This document shows, piece by piece, positions 1 to 9,843 of a DNA stretch of 64,000 nucleotides (the stretch's first letter is position 1; the number at the start of each line of letters is the position of its first letter). This DNA is from Colwellia sp. Arc7-D (lineage in GTDB: Bacteria > Pseudomonadota > Gammaproteobacteria > Enterobacterales > Alteromonadaceae), in contig NZ_CP028924.1 in NCBI RefSeq assembly GCF_003061515.1, forward strand, positions 2,914,001-2,978,000, in the 5' to 3' direction. A program made the position numbers and the translations under genes. The notes under the pieces are model-generated. The model ran no database searches. It was given only the letters and a program-made list of their open reading frames with translations, and had not been told where the DNA came from.

Positions 1-44
1 CGCTTTGCTTCGTTGCTGCAGGCCTTGCCTGAAGCGAGATGCGC

Positions 45-72
45 ATTCTACGCAACTCAGTTTTAATGTCAA
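45..72 (-). promoter_or_regulatory. Proximal rRNA-type promoter (P2-like), firing leftward
   Basis: On the minus strand a perfect -35 TTGACA (67-72) is followed by a 16-nt spacer and -10 TAGAAT (45-50), then a GCGC discriminator (41-44). A near-consensus promoter with a GC discriminator is typical of stringently controlled rRNA promoters. Transcription would leave the window at base 1, so the operon itself is not visible. That it is rRNA is inference. Confidence 0.7.
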
Positions 73-178
73 CGTTTTATTTGAATTTATTTTAAAAGTT
101 TTTAAAACTTTCAAAACCTATCTTTAAAACGTTAAGTTAACCAACTCAGCCTAAACCGCGCTAGATAACTTATTAAAA

Positions 179-207
179 CAGTTCGTTGGGGTGACCCCTT
201 GGAACTG
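179..207 (-). other. Leader hairpin just downstream of the distal promoter
   Basis: Arms CAGTTC (179-184) and GAACTG (202-207) enclose a second stem GGGGT/ACCCC (188-192 with 194-198), giving a two-part hairpin at the very start of the P1 transcript. Its role is unknown; it may be a leader RNA fold. Confidence 0.4.
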
Positions 208-213
208 GAGCGC

Positions 214-241
214 ATTTTAGAGATTTCTCGTCTCACGTCAA
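214..241 (-). promoter_or_regulatory. Distal rRNA-type promoter (P1-like), firing leftward
   Basis: Minus-strand -35 TTGACG (236-241), a 16-nt spacer, -10 TAAAAT (214-219) and again a GCGC discriminator (210-213). AT-rich DNA upstream (242-300) could act as an UP element. It lies about 170 bp upstream of the second promoter with the same spacer and discriminator, as in tandem rrn P1/P2 arrangements. Confidence 0.65.
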
Positions 242-306
242 CACCTAAAGTGCATTTAATTTCGATAATGTGTCTGTTTGCTTTTTAATTAAGCAAGCCG
301 TTGGAT

Positions 307-369
307 TTTCGTTCTAATAAAATAACAAAAGCGCTATTAAAGCGCTTTTGTTATTTTATTAGAACGAAA
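307..369. terminator. Perfect 29-bp hairpin downstream of pssA
   Basis: The arms 307-335 and 341-369 are exactly complementary (29 bp) around a 5-nt loop. The stem is AT-rich except for AGCGCT at the apex. It lies between the pssA stop codon and the leftward rRNA-type promoters, so it probably ends pssA transcription and insulates the promoters. Without a long T tract it may also act as an mRNA 3' stabiliser. Confidence 0.7.
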
Positions 370-427
370 TTATACTTTCATTGAGCATTGTAAATTTAGC
401 TCTATTAGAGCAAAAGGTTTACCAAGC

Positions 428-1273
428 TCATTTATTTAGGTCATTATTCGTTGATTTTTCATTTGCATCACTATTCCCTGGCGCTTTAGTTTCGCTATCG
501 CGCATAAAGTCCGCGTCCTGATCGTCGCCAAGCACATGCTCTAACTTTAATTTTTTTACTGAGCGGATAGTGGTGAACGGCCCCGAACAAGCATATAAGC
601 CAAATATAATGAGCAAAATATTTTCAGGGCTAGAAGCGACAACCACAAAGGCGAGTACTATTAATAGTACGACAACAAAATTAACCTTACCTTTCCAGTC
701 CACTTCTTTAAAACTGTTGTACCTAAAGTTGCTGACCATTAACAGACCAAGCACGATAGTAATTAAACCAATAATGTAGCCATAATCTTGCCCGTTGATT
801 TGATATTCACTGCCAACCCAAATAAGGCTGGCAACAACGCCTGCTGCAGCTGGACTAGCTAACCCTTGGAAGTAGCGTTTATCAGCAATGCCAACTTGGG
901 TATTAAAACGAGCAAGACGTAAGGCCGCACAAGCAACATAAACAAATGCGGCTAACCAGCCAAATTTACCAAAACTCGAAAGCGCCCAATTATATGCCAC
1001 TATTCCTGGCGCTATGCCAAACGACAACATATCTGCCATGCTGTCGTATTCTGCACCAAATTCACTCTGCGTATTTGTCATTCTTGCAACTCTGCCATCT
1101 AAGCCATCAAAAATCATGGCAATGAATATAGCAATTGCTGCACTGATGAAGTGACCATTCATCGATGATACGACAGCGTAAAACCCAGAAAATAGACCTG
1201 CTGTAGTGAGTAAATTAGGTAACAGATAAATACCGCGAGTTTGAAGCGAGCCTTCATTGTTTTTGTCTGGCAT
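428..1273 (-). CDS. pssA: CDP-diacylglycerol--serine O-phosphatidyltransferase
   Basis: An inner-membrane enzyme that transfers phosphatidyl from CDP-diacylglycerol to serine, giving phosphatidylserine, the precursor of phosphatidylethanolamine. The complete CDP-alcohol phosphotransferase signature is visible: D56-x2-D59-G60-x2-A63-R64-x8-G73-x3-D77-x3-D81, in which the aspartates bind the metal and CDP. Several hydrophobic segments follow to about residue 235, then a charged, Asn/Asp-rich tail. This is the integral-membrane type of PssA (as in Pseudomonas and Bacillus), not the phospholipase-D-like enzyme of E. coli. It is a single gene followed by a perfect hairpin. The family is certain; serine as acceptor is inferred from length and overall similarity. 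Confidence 0.9.
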   Translation of the reverse strand: MPDKNNEGSLQTRGIYLLPNLLTTAGLFSGFYAVVSSMNGHFISAAIAIFIAMIFDGLDGRVARMTNTQSEFGAEYDSMADMLSFGIAPGIVAYNWALSSFGKFGWLAAFVYVACAALRLARFNTQVGIADKRYFQGLASPAAAGVVASLIWVGSEYQINGQDYGYIIGLITIVLGLLMVSNFRYNSFKEVDWKGKVNFVVVLLIVLAFVVVASSPENILLIIFGLYACSGPFTTIRSVKKLKLEHVLGDDQDADFMRDSETKAPGNSDANEKSTNNDLNK

Positions 1274-1504
1274 AAATTAAACCGAAATAAGTTAAAATGA
1301 ATTATATAGTGGTAATTTAGCATAAGTTTATTTATTAACGGTAGCTGTAGTACAAATGAATGATTAATAAAAAGATAAAAATTTGTAAACTCGCCTCTGT
1401 GTTGCTATAAAACACAGTAGATATTACATTTATATCGTGCGTATTCATTTCAAACGAGATTAAATGTTAGTAATGTTAGTATTAATTTATGGGTAGGTAC
1501 CGTT

Positions 1505-1948
1505 ATGAACATTAAGACATTGTTGTTTTTTTCGATGATATTAGTGTATTCCGATGTTTTCGCAGCCGAGCAGATCACCATTTATCGTTGGATTGACAAG
1601 GAAGATGTTGTTCATTTTAGTCAAAACCAACCACCACATGATGACTATATTGAAATTAGTATGGCAAAAAATCAAAAATCTGCAGCCACAATTGAAAAAG
1701 ATACGTCTGCTTTAAATTCACAATCTGCTGATAAGTCTATTGTTACCGCACAAGAGAATAGTGATGCAATTGATAATATTAACCAGGATAAGTGTATTAC
1801 CGCACGAGATAATTTAAGCACTTTACAGAATTTTGATAAAATTCAATATAAAGATGAAAAAGGTAATGTGAAAGTATTAGGTGCCTTAGAAAAACAACAA
1901 CAATTAGCAATGAATGAAAAGCAGGTAGAAGTTTATTGTACTGAGTAA
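1505..1948 (+). CDS. DUF4124 domain-containing exported protein
   Basis: A 147-residue protein with a signal peptide (cleavage likely after VFA, about residue 20). It is followed by the short DUF4124 motif, in which a Tyr-Arg-Trp-x-Asp core and a Val-x-His-Phe-Ser strand occur at about residues 27-40. The middle is low-complexity and polar; the C-terminal third is a charged helix with two cysteines (CITARDN and VYCTE). DUF4124 proteins are envelope proteins of unknown function. The gene stands alone, convergent with clpB, and has no informative neighbour. Confidence 0.7.
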   Translation: MNIKTLLFFSMILVYSDVFAAEQITIYRWIDKEDVVHFSQNQPPHDDYIEISMAKNQKSAATIEKDTSALNSQSADKSIVTAQENSDAIDNINQDKCITARDNLSTLQNFDKIQYKDEKGNVKVLGALEKQQQLAMNEKQVEVYCTE

Positions 1949-2000
1949 CAAACTCCATACTCCTACCTGCTTAGTTTAAAACTAGCTAAAACCTAAATTA

Positions 2001-2045
2001 AATAGCTTAACTCTTCACAGTATTAACAGTGAAGTTTAAGCTATT
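2001..2045. other. Imperfect hairpin overlapping the clpB stop codon
   Basis: A 10-bp outer stem (2001-2010 with 2036-2045) and a 6-bp inner stem CTTCAC/GTGAAG (2013-2018 with 2029-2034) are separated by a small bulge. The structure covers the clpB stop codon (2007-2009) and its last codons. It may terminate the convergent DUF4124 and clpB transcripts, but neither side has a clear T tract. Confidence 0.35.
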
Positions 2046-4595
2046 GTCACTTAGCTCTACAAAAATATGGTCCCCTGCTGAAAACTCGTTCGCTAACAAT
2101 TTATGTGCAAGTGGGTTTTCTATCTCCTGTTGAATAGCTCGTTTTAACGGTCTAGCACCAAAAATTGGGTCAAACCCTGCAGCGGCAATAAACGATAATG
2201 CTTCATCTGAAACAGTCATGCTGATATCTCTTACTTCTAATCTTTTGATTAAAGCTGATATTTGAATACTCGCAATACTTTTAATCTGTTCAGAGAGCAA
2301 CGGATGAAAAACTACAGTTTCATCGACACGGTTTATAAACTCAGGTTTGAAGTGGTGACTCAGTTCAGCTATCACACGCGTTTTCATTTGTTGGTATTGA
2401 CTGTCATCGCCAAACTCTTGAATAATATCGGAACCAATATTTGAAGTCATAATGATCACAGTATTTTTAAAATCAACAGTGCGCCCTTGACCATCCGTTA
2501 GTCTTCCATCATCTAATACCTGCAGTAAGATATTAAAAACATCAGGGTGTGCCTTCTCGATTTCATCAAGTAATATAACAGAATAAGGTTTACGCCTTAC
2601 CGCCTCAGTCAAATACCCTCCTTCTTCATAACCAACATAACCAGGAGGTGCACCAACTAAACGCGCAACAGAATGTTTTTCCATAAACTCTGACATATCA
2701 ACACGCACTAATGAATCTTCACTATCGAAAAGAAAATGAGCTAATGCTTTGGTTAATTCTGTTTTACCTACGCCAGTTGGTCCGAGGAATAAAAAGGAAC
2801 CTATAGGTTGATCAGGATCCGCCAAACCTGCTCTTGATCTTCGAATAGCGTTTGATACGGATACCACAGCTTCAGATTGTCCGATAACACGTTTGTGAAG
2901 ATTGTCTTCCATGTGTAGTAATTTATCGCTTTCACCTTCGAGCATTTTTGCTACTGGAATACCTGTAGCACGGCTCAATACATCTGCAATTTCAACATCA
3001 GTGACTTTATTTCTAAGTAAAGTCATTTCTTGCATCTCAGCTTGGCAAGCAAGATCAAGCTGTTTTTCAAGATCGGGGATACGACTGTATTGTAGCTCTG
3101 CCATGGTATTTAGATCGCCGACTCTTCGAGCAGCTTCGAGTTCAATGCGGGCTTTCTCTAGATCTGTTTTAATCGCCTGCGTACCATGAAGTGCAGCTTT
3201 TTCGGTTTTCCACACTTCATCTAATTCGTCATAACTTAATTGGCAAGTTGCTATATCTTCTGAAATCAGCTCCAAACGTTTTTTGGAGGCGCTATCAGAA
3301 TCTTTTGATAATGCTCTTTGTTCAAGTTTTAGCTGAATTAAACGTCGCTCTAATCTATCTAAATTCTCAGGCTTTGAATCCATTTGCATACGAATACTCG
3401 ACGCGGCTTCGTCGATCAGATCAATCGCTTTATCAGGCAGCTGACGGTCGCTTACATACCGATGTGATAATGTTGCAGCGGCAACAATAGCAGGATCGGT
3501 TATTTCAACATTATGATGTAACTCATAACGTTCTTTAAGACCACGTAAAATGGCAATCGTATCTTCTACACTAGGTTCATCAACCAGTACTTTTTGAAAA
3601 CGACGCTCTAAAGCCGCATCTTTTTCAATATATTGACGATACTCATCTAAGGTAGTAGCACCAACACAATGTAAATCCCCTCTTGCTAGCGCAGGTTTTA
3701 ACATATTTCCTGCATCCATAGCTCCGTCACTTTTTCCAGCGCCGACCATAGTATGCAATTCATCAATAAATAGTATGACCTGCCCTTCAAGCTGGTTTAG
3801 TTCGCTAAGTACAGCTTTAAGGCGCTCTTCAAATTCACCACGATATTTAGCACCAGCAACAAGCGCGCCCATATCGAGTGATAAGACTCGCTTGTTTCGA
3901 ATACCTTCAGGCACTTCGTGATCAACAATACGTTGAGCTAACCCTTCAACAATAGCGGTTTTACCAACACCAGGTTGACCAATGAGTACCGGGTTATTTT
4001 TTGTGCGTCGTTGCAATACTTGAATAGTTCGTCTGATTTCATCATCTCGACCTATAACTGGATCTAATTTACCTTGCTCTGCTCGCTCGGTTAAATCTAC
4101 GGTATATTTATCGAGCGCTTGGCGTACTTCTTCGGCATTAACATCGTCAACATTTTTACCACCACGAATGTGGACAATTGCGTCTTGCAAGCGTTGCTCA
4201 CTCGCCCCTAAACCTTTAAGGATCTGTCCAAGTTTACCTTTGTCTTGTAACGCTGCCAGCATGAATATTTCTGAAGAAATAAACTTATCGCCGTGCTTTT
4301 GTGCAAACTTGTCACAAAGGTTTAAAATATTACCCATCGCCGATGACAATTGTACTTCGCCACCGGTACCAGACACTTGTGCTAATTCATCAATAGCAGC
4401 TTCAACTTGTGTTCTGAGCGTTCGAACATTTATACCCGCACTTTTTAAAAGTGGAATAATACTACTCGCGTTTTGGTTTAATAACGCAAGCATTAAATGG
4501 ATAGGCTCTATAAATTGGTGATCTTTACCTAATGCTATAGATTGTGCATCAGATATTGCTACTTGAAATGTTTGTGTAAATCGATCTAAACGCAT
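2007..4595 (-). CDS. clpB: ATP-dependent disaggregase chaperone ClpB
   Basis: A cytosolic hexameric AAA+ machine that, with DnaK, extracts polypeptides from aggregates after heat stress. Full length (862 residues; E. coli 857). Order: N-terminal Clp domain (1-145); NBD1 with Walker A GQPGVGKT (about 205) and Walker B LFIDELH; the coiled-coil middle domain (about 405-525), which marks ClpB rather than ClpA or ClpC; NBD2 with Walker A GPTGVGKT (about 605) and the GYVGYEEGG pore loop. The start is supported by AGGAG upstream. A heat-shock-type promoter lies in the gap before it (4647-4674). It follows rluD-pgeF, the usual gammaproteobacterial order. Confidence 0.97.
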   Translation of the reverse strand: MRLDRFTQTFQVAISDAQSIALGKDHQFIEPIHLMLALLNQNASSIIPLLKSAGINVRTLRTQVEAAIDELAQVSGTGGEVQLSSAMGNILNLCDKFAQKHGDKFISSEIFMLAALQDKGKLGQILKGLGASEQRLQDAIVHIRGGKNVDDVNAEEVRQALDKYTVDLTERAEQGKLDPVIGRDDEIRRTIQVLQRRTKNNPVLIGQPGVGKTAIVEGLAQRIVDHEVPEGIRNKRVLSLDMGALVAGAKYRGEFEERLKAVLSELNQLEGQVILFIDELHTMVGAGKSDGAMDAGNMLKPALARGDLHCVGATTLDEYRQYIEKDAALERRFQKVLVDEPSVEDTIAILRGLKERYELHHNVEITDPAIVAAATLSHRYVSDRQLPDKAIDLIDEAASSIRMQMDSKPENLDRLERRLIQLKLEQRALSKDSDSASKKRLELISEDIATCQLSYDELDEVWKTEKAALHGTQAIKTDLEKARIELEAARRVGDLNTMAELQYSRIPDLEKQLDLACQAEMQEMTLLRNKVTDVEIADVLSRATGIPVAKMLEGESDKLLHMEDNLHKRVIGQSEAVVSVSNAIRRSRAGLADPDQPIGSFLFLGPTGVGKTELTKALAHFLFDSEDSLVRVDMSEFMEKHSVARLVGAPPGYVGYEEGGYLTEAVRRKPYSVILLDEIEKAHPDVFNILLQVLDDGRLTDGQGRTVDFKNTVIIMTSNIGSDIIQEFGDDSQYQQMKTRVIAELSHHFKPEFINRVDETVVFHPLLSEQIKSIASIQISALIKRLEVRDISMTVSDEALSFIAAAGFDPIFGARPLKRAIQQEIENPLAHKLLANEFSAGDHIFVELSDNSLNFTVNTVKS

Positions 4596-4646
4596 TAACG
4601 TTCTCCTAATGCCATGTTACTGGGCTTACAGTATAGTTAACTATGT

Positions 4647-4674
4647 TATAAGGACACTTAGACGTATTTTCAAG
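4647..4674 (-). promoter_or_regulatory. Candidate sigma-32 (heat-shock) promoter of clpB
   Basis: On the minus strand CTTGAAA (4668-4674) matches the sigma-32 -35 box exactly. After 14 nt comes CCTTATA (4647-4653), an acceptable but not perfect match to the CCCCATnT -10 box. The -10 box lies about 50 nt upstream of the clpB ATG, and clpB is a classic sigma-32 gene. Confidence 0.55.
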
Positions 4675-4741
4675 CATTGGGAAACTAAAACTTTGATGAA
4701 GATCAATTAATGGAATATTAGGGAGCTTGAAATTAAACAAT

Positions 4742-5584
4742 TTATTTTATAACTATGATGCTGCCCATTCTCCCGGTCTGGCCATCCCGGCGATAAGAAT
4801 AGTACTTATCACGCAAGGTATGAGTACATTCATTCAATGTAGTAATATTTTTTACACCTAAATTCAAAAGTTGCAATTGAGCAATCAAGTGTAAATTTGC
4901 TAAATATTTTATTGGATCGTCATCGAGCGATTTTATAAGTTTAAAAGCTTGCTCGAACTGTGTGGAAACCTGACAGAAAGCTTGTTTTACTTCTTGTCCA
5001 ACTTCAAAAACCTGTTCCCCAATACAAGGTCCCATCCACACTACAATGTCATTTACTGAGCTTTGCATTAATGTAATGGTTTCCTCAATAATGTTTGCAG
5101 CTAAAGGTCGCCAACCAGCATGAATTGCGGCAATTTCGCTGCCATCCCTGTTTGATAATAAAATAGGTAAGCAGTCTGCAGTCATAATTGCTAAAGCAAT
5201 TCCTTGGCTGCGAGTTATCGCTGCATCAGCTACAATCGGGTTATTATCATGATGTTCAACTTTAGCTACTTTATTACCATGAACTTGAGTTAACCATTGA
5301 ATTTTAGTTTCAGAAGGTAGGTACTTTAAAAGTAGCTTTCTGTTTTGAATAACTAGATCAGGACAGTCACCAACATGATCACCCAAATTAAAAGCATCAA
5401 ACTCTGGTGTCAAAGTTGTCGAAGCTTCATATTCATTTGTGACTATGGGCGATGAAGACTCTGCTTTACTAGGCAGCAGTTTCTTTTGAGTTGGTAATCG
5501 GTTGGTAGTAAAGGCCAACACGCGTTCTGTTGGCCATTTAATATACTGTATATTGTCTGAAGCGTTAAAAGTCACTATCGACAA
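4742..5584 (-). CDS. pgeF: Peptidoglycan editing factor PgeF (YfiH, laccase-domain family)
   Basis: A cytoplasmic enzyme of the DUF152/laccase-like family. In E. coli it prevents wrongly built L-Ser-containing muropeptides from entering peptidoglycan; homologues also act on purine nucleosides. The metal-site residues are visible: His in VHGNKV, Cys in TADCLP and His in HAGWR. The C-terminal SYRRDGQTGRM is typical. It is 280 residues against about 243 in E. coli; the surplus is mostly a polar Ser/Thr/Glu-rich stretch at about residues 35-60, between the first strand and the NLG-HVGD motif. It overlaps the end of rluD by 20 nt, indicating translational coupling. Confidence 0.9.
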   Translation of the reverse strand: MSIVTFNASDNIQYIKWPTERVLAFTTNRLPTQKKLLPSKAESSSPIVTNEYEASTTLTPEFDAFNLGDHVGDCPDLVIQNRKLLLKYLPSETKIQWLTQVHGNKVAKVEHHDNNPIVADAAITRSQGIALAIMTADCLPILLSNRDGSEIAAIHAGWRPLAANIIEETITLMQSSVNDIVVWMGPCIGEQVFEVGQEVKQAFCQVSTQFEQAFKLIKSLDDDPIKYLANLHLIAQLQLLNLGVKNITTLNECTHTLRDKYYSYRRDGQTGRMGSIIVIK

Positions 5585-6542
5585 GATTATTTTTTGTGTC
5601 TGTACGTAACATTTCAGCTAACGCGACCATATCATCAGGTACATCAGCATGCCATGTCATTTGCACGCCCGATATCGGATGATACAAAGATAACATTGCA
5701 GCATGCAGGGCCTGACGCTTGAATTGACGTAACATTTCACGTAATTCTTCTGATGCATTTTTAGGTGGACGAGGTCGACCACCATACACAGGGTCACCCA
5801 CAAGTGGGTGCGTTATATGTGCCATATGCACGCGTATTTGATGTGTGCGCCCAGTTTCCAAACGCAAACGTAAACGTGTGTGTAACCTGAATTTTTCCAT
5901 TACACGGTAATGCGTCACCGAAGGACGGCCTGAAAAGGTTACTGCCATATGTGTACGCTTTGTAGAATGACGGCCAATCGGCTCATCAACTAAACCACCA
6001 GCGGTCATAATACCACTGGCAATAGCTTCATATTCACGAGTAATTTCACGCGCTTGAAGTGATTCAACCAAGTTGGTTTGAGCAGCAATAGTTTTTGCTA
6101 CGACCATTAGGCCGGTTGTGTCTTTATCCAAACGATGAACAATACCGGCACGTGGCACAACATCTAGTTGAGGGCAATGATGAAGTAAGGCGTTAAGCAC
6201 TGTACCATCTGGGTTACCCGCACCAGGGTGCACAACAAAGCCAGCAGGTTTGTTGATCACTAAAATATCGTCATCTTCGTAGACAATATTTAGTGGTAAA
6301 TCTTGCGCTTTAAAACGCACTTCCGATTCAACTTCTGTATTGATGGCAACAAGCTCACCACCGAACATTTTTTCGCGGGGTACATCGACTACAACGTCGT
6401 CAACCGTAACATGACCGGCTAAAATCCATTCTTTTAAACGTGATCGTGAATAATCAGGGAACATTTCGGCCAAAGTCTGGTCGAAACGTTTACCTAAGCA
6501 TGATTCGGGAACCGTGTCCCGGTGTTGAATTATCTCAGCCAT
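5565..6542 (-). CDS. rluD: Ribosomal large subunit pseudouridine synthase D
   Basis: Converts uridines 1911, 1915 and 1917 in helix 69 of 23S rRNA to pseudouridine, a modification needed for normal ribosome assembly and termination. 325 residues with an N-terminal S4 RNA-binding domain (about 15-75) and the RluA-type catalytic domain carrying HRLDKDTTG, with catalytic Asp139 at the same number as in E. coli. The RTHQIRVHMAH motif follows. It is divergent from bamD and overlaps pgeF by 20 nt, the same order as in E. coli. Confidence 0.95.
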   Translation of the reverse strand: MAEIIQHRDTVPESCLGKRFDQTLAEMFPDYSRSRLKEWILAGHVTVDDVVVDVPREKMFGGELVAINTEVESEVRFKAQDLPLNIVYEDDDILVINKPAGFVVHPGAGNPDGTVLNALLHHCPQLDVVPRAGIVHRLDKDTTGLMVVAKTIAAQTNLVESLQAREITREYEAIASGIMTAGGLVDEPIGRHSTKRTHMAVTFSGRPSVTHYRVMEKFRLHTRLRLRLETGRTHQIRVHMAHITHPLVGDPVYGGRPRPPKNASEELREMLRQFKRQALHAAMLSLYHPISGVQMTWHADVPDDMVALAEMLRTDTKNNLVDSDF

Positions 6543-6694
6543 TAAACTCTCTATTAATTAGCACTGTGCAAGGCAGGATTGCTAGGTTAGAATGCCAGTG
6601 CTTATTTTACCTCTTTGCTAAAGCAATTACATTAAGTAATTATAGCGAGGAAGATATTTATTTTAACTAAAACAAAGTAGTGATATTGAAGTCT

Positions 6695-7459
6695 ATGGAA
6701 AAAGTGACAATAAAAATAATGTGCCTTGCACTCGTGTTAGCAATAACTGGTTGCTCGGGCACAAACGAAAAAGATATAAAAAAGGTGCCGGACAAGTCTG
6801 CTCAAGCATTATTTTCTGATGCTAGACAATCACTTGACAATGGATTATATCAAAAGGCTATACAAATATTATCGGCGATAGATTCTCGATTTCCTTATGG
6901 TCCTATCTCTCATCAGGTACAATTAGATTTAATTTATGCTTATTATAAAAGTGGTAATGCTGCGCAAGGTCTAGCCTTAACAGATAGATTCTTAAGACTT
7001 AACCCTTCACATGCAAACATAGACTACGTTTACTATATGCGTGCGTTAATCAATGTTGCTACTCAAGAAAATTTATTCCAAAATCTGGCAGGTATTGACC
7101 GTTCAGACCGTGATCCTTCAGCAGCTCGCGATGCATTTAAAGATTTAAAGATATTATTAGAGAAATACCCTAACAGTAAATATGCTGCTGACTCACGTCA
7201 ACGCATGATCGCAATTAAATCACGATTAGCGAAGTATGAATTATCTGTTGCACGTTATTACTTGAAGCGTGAAGCGTATGTTTCATCAGCTAACCGTGGA
7301 AAATATATTGTTGAATACTTTTCTCCTAGCGCAGAAACAGAAGAAGCATTAGAGATTATGATTGTCTGTTACGAAAAGCTGGGCTTAAATGATTTGCAAG
7401 TTAATGCTAAACAAGTATTAGCTGCAAACTACCCAAATAACCCTTTAGTTTCTAGATAA
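6695..7459 (+). CDS. bamD: Outer membrane protein assembly factor BamD
   Basis: A lipoprotein of the BAM complex that inserts beta-barrel proteins into the outer membrane; with BamA it is the essential part. The signal ends in a lipobox (ITGC), giving lipidation at the Cys. TPR repeats fill the rest, beginning with the family-typical DARQSLDNGLYQKAI and SRFPYG segments. I chose the ATG at 6695; an in-frame GTG at 6680 would add five residues, and neither has a strong ribosome-binding site. It is divergent from rluD. Length is normal for the family (about 245-260 residues). Confidence 0.93.
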   Translation: MEKVTIKIMCLALVLAITGCSGTNEKDIKKVPDKSAQALFSDARQSLDNGLYQKAIQILSAIDSRFPYGPISHQVQLDLIYAYYKSGNAAQGLALTDRFLRLNPSHANIDYVYYMRALINVATQENLFQNLAGIDRSDRDPSAARDAFKDLKILLEKYPNSKYAADSRQRMIAIKSRLAKYELSVARYYLKREAYVSSANRGKYIVEYFSPSAETEEALEIMIVCYEKLGLNDLQVNAKQVLAANYPNNPLVSR

Positions 7460-7503
7460 AAGTCTCAGCTCTAGGTTAAATATTGTTGCATAGACATCAA
7501 TAA

Positions 7504-7545
7504 CCCCAAAAAAAATACCAGCAATTGCTGGTATTTTTTTTGGGG
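7504..7545. terminator. Bidirectional terminator between bamD and glnB
   Basis: A perfect 42-bp palindrome. Its arms run CCCC, A8, TACCAGCAA and the complement, so each strand has a GC stem embedded in A and T tracts. It serves the convergent genes bamD (+) and glnB (-). Confidence 0.85.
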
Positions 7546-7557
7546 GAATTAATAAAC

Positions 7558-7905
<348 letters not shown>

Positions 7906-8084
7906 CTATAAGTTGATTTACGCATCGGAGCATTTTGATAATTATCATTATCTACATAATATCAAGTAATTGTACAGCTATAGTGCAAAAGTTCTAATCG
8001 AAGTAAGACTTTGCTACACTGCCTTAATTGCGGCATTTAAGCAGCTTAAAATTTATAATCTACTTCTCACCAAAAGGAAATATT

Positions 8085-8918
8085 ATGGGCACCCAGGCAA
8101 TAATCAATGAAATGAAAGTATTACCTGAAATTAATCCAACGTTTGAAATTGAACGTCGAGTAGATTTTATCAAAAACAAGCTAGTTCAATCAGGCCTTAA
8201 ATCACTAGTTTTAGGTATAAGTGGTGGTGTTGATTCTTCTACTTGTGGCCGTTTAGCTCAACTCGCTGTTGACGCTTTAAACAGTGAAAGCCCGAATACT
8301 TATCAATTTATTGCTGTAAGACTTCCCTTTGATATCCAAGCAGATGAAGATGACGCACAGTTGGCTCTTGAGTTTATAAAGCCTACACATAGTTTAACCA
8401 CTAATATCTTGGCTGGTACTGAAGGTATTCATAATGAGACCATTAATGCTCTTCAAAATGCAGAACTGCTCTCAGCATCTGCCGCTCAAATAGACTTTTC
8501 TAAAGGAAATGTTAAAGCACGCTCTCGCATGGTAATGCAATATCATATTGCAGGTATATTGGGTGGCTTAGTATTAGGTACAGATCACTCGGCAGAAAAT
8601 ATTACAGGCTTTTTTACCAAGTGGGGAGACGGGGCTTGTGACTTGGCACCATTATTTGGACTATCCAAACGTCAAGTCAAACAAATTGCTAGCACTTTAG
8701 GCGCTCCTAGCCAATTAACTGATAAAGCACCAACAGCTGATTTAGAAGAGTTAGCCCCCAGTAAAAAAGATGAAGATGCCTTAGGCCTAAGTTATGATCA
8801 GTTAGATGACTTTTTAGAAGGTAAAAACACGGATAAATTAGTAGAAGAAAAAATTATCGCTATCTACATGAAAACTCAACATAAGCGCACAGCAATTCCA
8901 ACAATATATGAAAATTAG
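8085..8918 (+). CDS. nadE: NH3-dependent NAD+ synthetase
   Basis: Amidates nicotinic acid adenine dinucleotide with ammonia and ATP, the last step of NAD synthesis. The PP-loop SGGVDSS (residues 46-52), [32 protein letters not shown] and LEGKN motifs all match the E. coli-type enzyme; there is no glutaminase domain. The frame is open from 8028, but I chose the ATG at 8085 because AAAAGGA lies 6 nt upstream and the family begins there; this gives 277 residues (E. coli 275). No operon partner. Confidence 0.94.
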   Translation: MGTQAIINEMKVLPEINPTFEIERRVDFIKNKLVQSGLKSLVLGISGGVDSSTCGRLAQLAVDALNSESPNTYQFIAVRLPFDIQADEDDAQLALEFIKPTHSLTTNILAGTEGIHNETINALQNAELLSASAAQIDFSKGNVKARSRMVMQYHIAGILGGLVLGTDHSAENITGFFTKWGDGACDLAPLFGLSKRQVKQIASTLGAPSQLTDKAPTADLEELAPSKKDEDALGLSYDQLDDFLEGKNTDKLVEEKIIAIYMKTQHKRTAIPTIYEN

Positions 8919-8997
8919 TTAATTAAATTTGGAAAATCTCGATATTTTTGACTATACCTAGCACTGAAAAGTTTATTCAACTAAAGGAATAGTTGTC

Positions 8998-9564
8998 ATG
9001 TTAAAGTGTAATGGATTCACAATTATCGAAACAATGGTCGCGCTAGCGATTTTAATGAGTTTACTCTCCATTGGTATACCTAGCCTCAATAATTTCATTG
9101 TTGTCACCCGTGTTAACAATGAAATATCAACCCTCCACCGGCTGATTTTAATTACTAGAAATAGCGCTTTAACTCATAACACCAGTGTTACACTCTGTCC
9201 ATTAAATGGCCAAAGCAAATGTAAAAACCTATGGCATCAAGAGTTAAGTGTATTTACTGACGGTAATAATAACAAAGTATTTGAACCTGAATTAAATGAA
9301 CGAATTGTCGCAAATAAAGCGGCAATAAAAACCGGTGATAAATTACAATATGGCAAAACACGCATTGGCTTAACTTATGCTTCCACTGGCCATTTATCAG
9401 GTTGGGGACAAAACGCCACATTTAGTTACTGCCCTGAATATCATAATGACAAAAACAGAGGTATTGTAGTAGCTACCTCTGGAAGAGCTTATGCAAGTGC
9501 TGCAAATAAAAGTAACAGTAAAAACATTAGACGTAGCGGTGCAAAAATTAAGTGTTATAACTAA
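8998..9564 (+). CDS. Minor type IV pilin, FimT/GspH type (first copy)
   Basis: A short basic leader ends in Gly6, followed by FTIIE and a hydrophobic helix. This is the type III signal cut by prepilin peptidase PilD, with Glu at +5 of the mature protein. The rest fits the GspH/FimT domain, including the paired CPLNG...C and FSYCPE cysteine segments. Such minor pseudopilins help prime pilus assembly or DNA uptake. AAGGA precedes the ATG. The gene is on the + strand, apart from and facing the pil operon, and its closest relative in the window is the next gene. Confidence 0.85.
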   Translation: MLKCNGFTIIETMVALAILMSLLSIGIPSLNNFIVVTRVNNEISTLHRLILITRNSALTHNTSVTLCPLNGQSKCKNLWHQELSVFTDGNNNKVFEPELNERIVANKAAIKTGDKLQYGKTRIGLTYASTGHLSGWGQNATFSYCPEYHNDKNRGIVVATSGRAYASAANKSNSKNIRRSGAKIKCYN

Positions 9565-9843
9565 ACTTAATGACACTTGCTATGTGCTAAAAGAGATAAA
9601 TATATTACATTTTTCTAATGATTATTAGTAATAAACTTAGCTGCTATGACAAGTATGACAACCATTCAGCCGTTGTTTAACAGAAGCTAAAAATCAGAGA
9701 CTAGAAAATAATATTTATTAAGCTTAAGTATAAATTATTAGCATCAGGCCCAGATTAACAGCACTTCCTTAAATAGAATTTGCTAGCTGAGCATAAGTAA
9801 CAATGTTATAAATAAAGCATCAACCTTAACTGTAGCTGTAGTT

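Noticed and set aside
2902..3490. Open frames on the + strand inside clpB (also 2262-2444 and 4168-4521)
   Set aside because: They are antisense shadows of the highly conserved clpB coding sequence and have no recognisable domains or start signals.
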